A DNA stretch of 64,000 nucleotides from Subdoligranulum sp. CAG:314 (GTDB taxonomy: Bacteria > Bacillota > Clostridia > Christensenellales > CAG-314), in contig FR901000.1 of assembly GCA_000437915.1 (NCBI GenBank), positions 227,594 to 291,593 of the forward strand, in the 5' to 3' direction. Shown piece by piece: positions 59,023-64,000 of this stretch. The notes under the pieces were generated by a model. That model worked only from the letters and a program-made list of their open reading frames with translations, was not told where the DNA came from and made no database searches. Positions within the stretch are counted from its first letter, which is position 1. Each line of letters starts with the position of its first letter. Both the position numbers and the translations under genes were made by a program.

Positions 59023-60675
59023 TCACAAAAGCGTCGTGTTAAGCGTTATCGACAGCGTCGAAGTCGTATCGTCAAAGGAAAACATCGATTTGAGCAGCGT
59101 CGCAATTGTTTCCACCCTGTCGAAATCGGCAACCTTTTTTTCTCCGAGATAGCCGTTTTCCGAAACCAGAGCAAAACCGTTCTGAAAGCCCGTCACGGGA
59201 TTGCCCAGCGTCATGGACGCCGGCTCGCCTTTGGGCAGACTGAACGTAAATACGGGATTGAGGTCTGTGCCGCTCTTTTGAACGCTTGCGTTCTGATTGA
59301 AAGGCACGCTGACTGCCTCGACGGTTATCGAAGGAGTGGCTCCGACGTCGCCGGTGTCGCCCTTGTTGCCCTGAACGCCCTGCAATCCCCTTTCTCCCGT
59401 GTCGCCCTTGTCGCCTTTTTCTCCCTTGGGTATGCCTATCGTGACAAGCGGAGCGTCCGTGCTGCCGCTTACCGCCACGGTAGGCGATGCGGAGGGAGGC
59501 AGGCTTGTCACCGCAAAGCTAAGCTGCGGCGTTGCGCCTGTGTCTCCCTTGTCGCCCTTGACTCCGTCCTCGCCCTTGTCGCCTTTGTCTCCCTTTTCTC
59601 CTTTCGCGCCGTCCACGCCTTTGGCTCCGTCCGCGCCCTTTGCGCCGCGCGGTATTCCGAAAACGACAACGGGGTTTTCCGCCGTTCCGCTCTGGTTTAC
59701 CGACGCCGTCTGATTTGAATCCAACGTAACCGCCGAGACGGAAAACAACGGCGTGGCTCCCGTGTCGCCCTTGTCCCCCTTATCGCCTTTGTCGCCCTTG
59801 TCGCCTTTTACTCCCACAAAGGTGGAAACATACGTCCAGCCGTCCGTCAATTTTGCGAAAATTTTTCCGTTGTCCGCGTCGTCGCTTATTATTCCCGCAA
59901 TATCGTTGAATTCTATTTCGGGATTGGAGAAATCAGCCTGCATTTCGGCTACGGAAAAATACCATTTTTTTACTGCGCCCGGTTCGCCTGTATCTCCCTT
60001 GTCTCCTTTTTCTCCCTTGTCTCCCTGCGCTCCGACGTCTCCGCGCTCTCCTTTGTCGCCTTTTTCACCCTTGTCGCCCTTGTCTCCCTTTTCGCCCTGC
60101 GGTCCCGTTTCGCCCTTTTCGCCCTTGAAAAGTCCGTCGGCTTTGTCCTCCAAAAGCCCTTCCGCAACCTGAACCGCATACTGCCCCGCCGCGACCGCCG
60201 ACTGCACGTGCGCGTCAAGAGACTCCGCCGTGCTTTCAAGCTCGCCGAAAGCGTCAAGCAGCTTGCCAAGCATATCCTCCGAGGCGTAAGGCTCTCCGTC
60301 GGCGTCTATGGACTTGTTGACGAAAAAAGAAGCGTTGGAGCTGCGCGTCGACTTGAAAATTACCTGCTCCTCGCCCTCCTTTCGCGCGCACAGCTGAATA
60401 TATACCGTACCCGCGTCGGACAGAATACAGCCGTCCAGCACATATTCCAACTGATTTTCCACTACGGTGTCCGTGGCTTCCTCCAACGGTCCGACAATAA
60501 ACTTCTTGTTTTTGGGGCAGAAAAATTCCAGATAATAATCAAAATCGGCGTATTCCTGCGGAACGTCCACCCTGAGAGCCGTCGCTCGGCTTTCCCCCTG
60601 ATTCAGCTCGGGCACCTGCGTCAGCCTTAAATTTTTTTCCTTGTCGAGGCTGCCGACAATATAATGTAATGCCAA
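59023..60675 (-). CDS. Collagen-like, phage-fibre-type protein
   Basis: A 550-residue protein starting at TTG with GGAGG 10 bases upstream. The first 125 residues resemble the N-terminal domain of phage baseplate/receptor-binding proteins (BppU type), with YYLEFFCPKNKKFIVGPLEE as core. A helix (about 140-180) follows, then four blocks of Gly-X-Y triplets (about 16, 7, 13 and 10, mostly GDK/GEK). These are separated by three copies of a 35-40 residue module of the pattern ATP-x-hhhh...NQ-x-A-S-V-x-x-SGT...V-hhF-x-IPKG, common in phage tail fibres. The C-terminal 55 residues (KMFSFDDTTSTLSITLNTTLL-like end) may form the trimer base. No signal peptide is present. It is the first gene of a three-gene operon with a consensus housekeeping promoter. 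Confidence 0.85.
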   Translation of the reverse strand: MALHYIVGSLDKEKNLRLTQVPELNQGESRATALRVDVPQEYADFDYYLEFFCPKNKKFIVGPLEEATDTVVENQLEYVLDGCILSDAGTVYIQLCARKEGEEQVIFKSTRSSNASFFVNKSIDADGEPYASEDMLGKLLDAFGELESTAESLDAHVQSAVAAGQYAVQVAEGLLEDKADGLFKGEKGETGPQGEKGDKGDKGEKGDKGERGDVGAQGDKGEKGDKGDTGEPGAVKKWYFSVAEMQADFSNPEIEFNDIAGIISDDADNGKIFAKLTDGWTYVSTFVGVKGDKGDKGDKGDKGDTGATPLFSVSAVTLDSNQTASVNQSGTAENPVVVFGIPRGAKGADGAKGVDGAKGEKGDKGDKGEDGVKGDKGDTGATPQLSFAVTSLPPSASPTVAVSGSTDAPLVTIGIPKGEKGDKGDTGERGLQGVQGNKGDTGDVGATPSITVEAVSVPFNQNASVQKSGTDLNPVFTFSLPKGEPASMTLGNPVTGFQNGFALVSENGYLGEKKVADFDRVETIATLLKSMFSFDDTTSTLSITLNTTLL

Positions 60676-60747
60676 TTTCCCTTTTCCTCCTCGTTGCGGC
60701 GCGCCGCGCCGCGTCGGTATGACCTTGTTTTGCGACCTTGCACTTTC

Positions 60748-60775
60748 ATTTTAACGCGCCTTTCAAGTCTGTCAA
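60748..60775 (-). promoter_or_regulatory. Promoter of the collagen-fibre cassette
   Basis: Minus-strand TTGACA (60775-60770) and TAAAAT (60753-60748), 16 bases apart, about 72 bases before the TTG start. Confidence 0.7.
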
Positions 60776-60900
60776 CAGCGCAGTCCGAAAGAAAATAAAT
60801 TTTTTTTCGTTTTTCTATAATAAAAAACTATTGAACCGCGTTTTTCGACGGCGTTAAAACAATCGTCGCTTAGATTTTGTTTCAGGAGAATTTTCCAGAC

Positions 60901-60931
60901 AAAAAAAGACGCCGCGCAGAGAGCGACGTCC
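60901..60931 (-). terminator. Orphan terminator-like hairpin
   Basis: On the minus strand GACGTCGC pairs with GCGGCGTC (one G-U) and is followed by T7; no minus-strand gene precedes it. Confidence 0.4.
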
Positions 60932-61067
60932 GCGCAGACGCTTTTCCCTTTGCGGGCAACCGAGCTAAAACAGAGGTTTTCGGCAAACAAAAAAACGGAA
61001 ACGGAGCTTGAAGCGTTGCCGTCAAAAATAATTGACTCGACTTAAAAACGCGCCGCGCAGCAAACGG

Positions 61068-61096
61068 TTGACAGAAAACGCCCGACGCGCTAAAAT
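61068..61096 (+). promoter_or_regulatory. Promoter of hpt
   Basis: TTGACA (61068-61073) and TAAAAT (61091-61096), 17 bases apart; GGAG precedes the ATG at 61124. Confidence 0.75.
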
Positions 61097-61123
61097 TTAA
61101 TAAATAAAAATTCGGAGCATAAG

Positions 61124-61666
61124 ATGAATCTTAACGAAAACATCGAAAGAATACTTGTCTCAAAAGAAGAAATAGCCAAGCGGACGGCAGAGCTCGGCGA
61201 CAGAATCAGCCGCGACTACAAAGGCAAAAGACCTCTCCTCGTCTGCGTCTTGAAAGGCTCCGTCATGTTTTTTTCCGACTTGGTTCGCCGTATAACCGAG
61301 GACGTGGAATTGGATTTTATGGCAATCAGCAGCTACGGCAGCGGCAGCACTTCAAGCGGAGAGGTGCGCGTGCTCAAAGACCTGGGCGTAAAGGTTGAGG
61401 GCAGAGATTTGCTCGTAATCGAGGACATAGTAGACAGCGGTATAACGCTGTATTACCTTACCAACCTGTTGAAAACGCGCGGCGCGGCAAGCGTGGAGAT
61501 ATGCACGCTGCTTGACAAGCCCGAACGCAGACAGCGCGATTTGAAGCCTAAGTACGTGGGGTTTACCATACCAAACGAATTTGTGGTGGGCTACGGTCTC
61601 GACTACGACGAGCGCTACCGCAATCTGCCCGACGTTTGCGTGCTCAATCCAAAAGCATACAGTTGA
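61124..61666 (+). CDS. hpt: Hypoxanthine phosphoribosyltransferase
   Basis: A 180-residue type I phosphoribosyltransferase converting hypoxanthine or guanine with PRPP to IMP or GMP. Motifs: LLVCVLKGSVMFFSDL, the flexible-loop region DFMAISSYGSGSTSSGEVRV, the PRPP motif LLVIEDIVDSGITL, and VVGYGLDYDERYRNLPDV. Length is normal. It stands alone with a consensus promoter and a terminator. Confidence 0.96.
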   Translation: MNLNENIERILVSKEEIAKRTAELGDRISRDYKGKRPLLVCVLKGSVMFFSDLVRRITEDVELDFMAISSYGSGSTSSGEVRVLKDLGVKVEGRDLLVIEDIVDSGITLYYLTNLLKTRGAASVEICTLLDKPERRQRDLKPKYVGFTIPNEFVVGYGLDYDERYRNLPDVCVLNPKAYS

Positions 61667-61682
61667 ATAACGCCGATTTTTT

Positions 61683-61708
61683 AAGAGTTGAAAATTCAAC
61701 TCTTTTTT
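61683..61708 (+). terminator. Terminator of hpt
   Basis: Stem AAGAGTTGA/TCAACTCTT followed by T5. Confidence 0.85.
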
Positions 61709-61734
61709 AAAGTCGTCATCGATATAAAAGACTG

Positions 61735-61769
61735 AAAACACCCCCGCGCATAAAGCGCGGGGGTGTTTT
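61735..61769. terminator. Terminator of gyrA (bidirectional)
   Basis: A perfect 15-bp stem (61735-61749 with 61755-61769, core CACCCCCGCGC) with a 5-base loop and A4/T4 ends. Confidence 0.88.
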
Positions 61770-61803
61770 AAAAGGAGAAATGAATAAGAACCCTTCCTTA
61801 AAA

Positions 61804-64000
61804 TCAGTTTTCGTCGCCGTCCAGCTCTTCCGCCTCGGGAGGAGTGTTGGCTACGCAGACCACCTTGGAGCTGTCGTCCTTGAATTTCATTATTCTCACG
61901 CCCTGCGTGTCGCGTCCGATTTTGGACACGTCGCGGGCGCGCATACGTATGACCACTCCGTTGTCCGCGATGACCATAATGTCGTCGTCGGGCTCCACAA
62001 GTTTGAGATTGACCAGCCTGCCCGTTTTTGCGTTGAACGTGCCCGCCTTTATGCCCTTGCCGGCGCGGCTTTGGAGGCGATAGTCTGTGATGTCGCTTCT
62101 CTTTCCGTAGCCGTTTTCGGAAACGGTTATGACCTCGCAGCCGCTTCTTACCACGGTCATGTCCACGACGGCCTCGTCCTTGTCTATTTTCATGCTTCTC
62201 ACGCCCTGAGCCTCGCGCCCCATAGCGCGCACCTCCTCCTCGGCGAAGCGTATGCACTTGCCCGTGCTGGACGCAATGAGTATTTCGTCATAGCCGCGCG
62301 TCAACGCCACACCCACAAGCTCGTCGCCCTCGTTGAGCGATATGGCAATTTTTCCCACCTTGCGTATGGAGTCAAACTCCTGTATGTCCGTCTTTTTGAC
62401 AAGTCCGCGCTTGGTCGCCATAAACAGATATCCGCGGGCGTTTTCCTTGCGGGGAATAACCGTCGTAACCTTTTCGCCGTCGCCCAGTTGAAGCAGGTTG
62501 ACAATGGCGCGGCCGCGCGCGGTTTTCTGCGCTTCGGGCACCTCATAGCCCTTTATGCTGTAAACCTTGCCGAAATTGGTAAAGAACAGCAAATCGTCGT
62601 GCGTGTTGGTTATGAACATATTCTCCACAAAGTCCTCTTCCTTGGGCTTGTGGGCGGTCACTCCCTTGCCGCCTCTTTTCTGCGCGTGATATTCGTTTAC
62701 CGGCAGTCTCTTGACGTATCCGAAGTGCGTCATGCTCACCACGACGTCCTCTTTTTCTATCAGGTCGCCTATGTTTATGTCCGAATAATCCAGACTTATT
62801 TCCGTCCTGCGCGGGTCGGCGTATTTTTCCTTGATTTCAGACATTTCCGTCTTTATTATGTTTGCTACCTTTGCGGGGCTTGCGATAATGGATTTAAGCT
62901 CCTCAATCAGCTTTTCCAGCTCGTTCAGCTCGTTGTGCAGACTTGTGACTTCCAGACTTGTAAGACGGGCAAGACGCATATCGAGGATTGCGCCCGCCTG
63001 CTTTTCAGTCAGATAAAATTCGTTTATGAGCTTTTCCTGCGCGTCGTAGCGGTCGTCGGACTTTTTGATGATTTCCACCACGCGGTCGATATTGTCCTGC
63101 GCTATGACAAGACCTTTGATGATGTGGTGTCTTTCCTCCGCCTTTTCGAGGTCGAACTTGGTGCGGCGGACAATTACCTCCTTCTGATGCGCGATGTAAC
63201 AGGAAAGTATTTCTTTCAGCCCCATGATTTTGGGCTGTCCGTCGGCAAGCGCCAGCAAAGTTATGCCGTTTGACACCTGCAGCTGCGTATGCTTGTAAAG
63301 CGAATTGAGCACTACCTGCGCGTTTGCCTCTTTTTTTATGTCTATGACTATGCGCATGCCGAAACGGTCGCTTTCCTCGTGAATGTCGCTGATTCCGTCG
63401 ATTTTTTTGTCCTTGACAAGCGTGGCGATTGTCTTGATGAGCACAGCCTTGTTCACCTGATAAGGCAGCTCCGTCACGACAATACGCGTGCGCGTGCCGT
63501 TTGCATATTCCTCTATTTCGGACTTGGCGCGCAGCACCACGCCGCCGCGCCCCGTCTTGTAGGCTATTTTCAAAGCCGCGCTGCCCATGAGAATGCCGCC
63601 GGTAGGATAATCGGGTGCAGGCAGATACCTCATCAGCTCTTCAAGCGAAATGTCGGGATTTTCCAGCTGCGCGAGACAGGCGTCTATAACCTCGCCAAGA
63701 TTGTGCGGCGGTATGTTGGTCGCCATGCCGACGGCAATACCGTCCGCGCCGTTGACAAGTATGTTGGGATAACGGCTGGGCAGCACGGTAGGCTGCTTCA
63801 AGGTGTCGTCGAAGTTGGGACAGAAATCCACCGTTTCCTTTTCTATATCCCGCAAAAGCTCTCCCGCGATTTTTGAAAGACGCGCTTCGGTGTATCTCTG
63901 CGCCGCCGCGGGGTCTCCGTCTACCGAACCGAAGTTGCCCTGCCCGTCGACAAGCGGACATCTGACCGAAAAATCCTGCGCAAGCCTGACAAGAGCGTCG
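61804..64000 (-). CDS. gyrA: DNA gyrase subunit A (5' end outside window)
   Basis: The frame is open to the right edge and about 731 codons are visible. The catalytic Tyr lies in AAAQRYTEARL (codon near 63893), preceded by RCPLVDGQGNFGSVDGD. Further in are the PLVDG-to-coiled-coil parts (LEKAEERHHIIKGLVIAQDN) and the C-terminal pinwheel repeats. The GyrA-box QKRGGKG (near 62680), which allows DNA wrapping, distinguishes it from ParC. The protein ends in a short acidic tail (ELDGDEN). It introduces negative supercoils with GyrB. gyrB is not next to it on the visible side, which is where the 3' end lies. Confidence 0.96.
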   Translation of the reverse strand, partial: DALVRLAQDFSVRCPLVDGQGNFGSVDGDPAAAQRYTEARLSKIAGELLRDIEKETVDFCPNFDDTLKQPTVLPSRYPNILVNGADGIAVGMATNIPPHNLGEVIDACLAQLENPDISLEELMRYLPAPDYPTGGILMGSAALKIAYKTGRGGVVLRAKSEIEEYANGTRTRIVVTELPYQVNKAVLIKTIATLVKDKKIDGISDIHEESDRFGMRIVIDIKKEANAQVVLNSLYKHTQLQVSNGITLLALADGQPKIMGLKEILSCYIAHQKEVIVRRTKFDLEKAEERHHIIKGLVIAQDNIDRVVEIIKKSDDRYDAQEKLINEFYLTEKQAGAILDMRLARLTSLEVTSLHNELNELEKLIEELKSIIASPAKVANIIKTEMSEIKEKYADPRRTEISLDYSDINIGDLIEKEDVVVSMTHFGYVKRLPVNEYHAQKRGGKGVTAHKPKEEDFVENMFITNTHDDLLFFTNFGKVYSIKGYEVPEAQKTARGRAIVNLLQLGDGEKVTTVIPRKENARGYLFMATKRGLVKKTDIQEFDSIRKVGKIAISLNEGDELVGVALTRGYDEILIASSTGKCIRFAEEEVRAMGREAQGVRSMKIDKDEAVVDMTVVRSGCEVITVSENGYGKRSDITDYRLQSRAGKGIKAGTFNAKTGRLVNLKLVEPDDDIMVIADNGVVIRMRARDVSKIGRDTQGVRIMKFKDDSSKVVCVANTPPEAEELDGDEN

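Larger units (their letters stand above)
60676..61123. other. 448-bp intergenic region between fibre cassette and hpt
   Basis: It contains the two divergent promoters (60748-60775 minus, 61068-61096 plus), and a hairpin with T7 at 60901-60931 on the minus strand. A 72-codon minus-strand frame (60772-60990) has no ribosome-binding site and is not called. Otherwise nothing is recognised. Confidence 0.5.

Noticed and set aside
59390..60140. Regular short DNA repeats that might be a CRISPR array
   Set aside because: They are Gly-X-Y codon repeats in frame within a coding sequence; no equal repeats and spacers exist and no cas genes are near.
57710..60675. Full prophage
   Set aside because: Only one fibre-like protein and two unknown genes are present; no integrase, portal, terminase, capsid, lysis gene or attachment repeat is visible.
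60772..60990. A 72-codon minus-strand frame upstream of the fibre cassette
   Set aside because: No ribosome-binding site; it runs through the orphan terminator hairpin and the composition is not protein-like.

Overview
The window looks like chromosome of a low-to-mid GC Bacillota, most likely an uncultured, host-associated member of the Clostridia. Supporting signs are strong AGGAGG ribosome-binding sites, sigma-A promoters of the TTGACA-17-TATAAT kind, many Cys-anchored lipoproteins with Gram-positive lipoboxes, a YhaO/YhaN pair, type III glutamine synthetase, an archaeal/eukaryote-like (type 3) prolyl-tRNA synthetase, and BspA-like leucine-rich repeat and InlB-type surface repeats. I see no rRNA, tRNA, CRISPR array, transposase or integrase. 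The family-level placement is inference.

Layout, left to right. 1-8.2 kb: end of glnN, a MarR-like regulator, a BspA-like LRR lipoprotein split by a one-base frameshift, a small monooxygenase-like protein and a KtrB/KtrA potassium uptake pair. 8.2-16.8 kb: trxA-trxB, a lipoprotein-subtilase operon whose subtilase has Glu in place of the catalytic Asp, a YdjI/YdjG-like envelope-stress pair and a second LRR lipoprotein. 16.9-22.5 kb: yhaO-yhaN (the first probably leaderless), a small lipoprotein and an ABC exporter. 22.5-27.7 kb: a tightly overlapping lysine/diaminopimelate operon (dapF-dapA-dapB-dapH-asd-M20 deacetylase), i.e. the acetylase pathway without its aminotransferase. 27.8-31.9 kb: an iron module (feoA-feoA-feoB, a 56-residue FeoB-associated Cys-rich protein and two short DtxR-like repressors) with the same palindromic operator before feoA and before one repressor. 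31.9-37.7 kb: lipid-type acyltransferase and SGNH hydrolase, then a MarR-controlled heterodimeric ABC exporter. 37.9-47.2 kb: proS and three lipoproteins, one a 1665-residue modular protein. 47.4-51 kb: a GalU-like nucleotidyltransferase, a stand-alone GlmU-type acetyltransferase, a membrane-anchored alpha/beta hydrolase and rsmG. 51.1-57 kb: a 918-residue repeat surface lipoprotein divergent from a small Xre regulator with paired operators, gltX, and a small lipoprotein with a decapitated tandem copy. 57-64 kb: a noncoding region with a DnaA-box cluster, a three-gene cassette built around a phage-fibre-like collagen protein, hpt, and the C-terminal part of gyrA.

The most unusual points are: the GTTCGCA-N2-TGCGAAC iron regulon; the DnaA-box cluster without dnaA; the collagen-fibre cassette driven by a housekeeping promoter with no other phage genes; the Glu-His-Ser subtilase coupled to a lipoprotein of a family present twice in the window; and the large modular lipoproteins that make this region unusually rich in envelope proteins.
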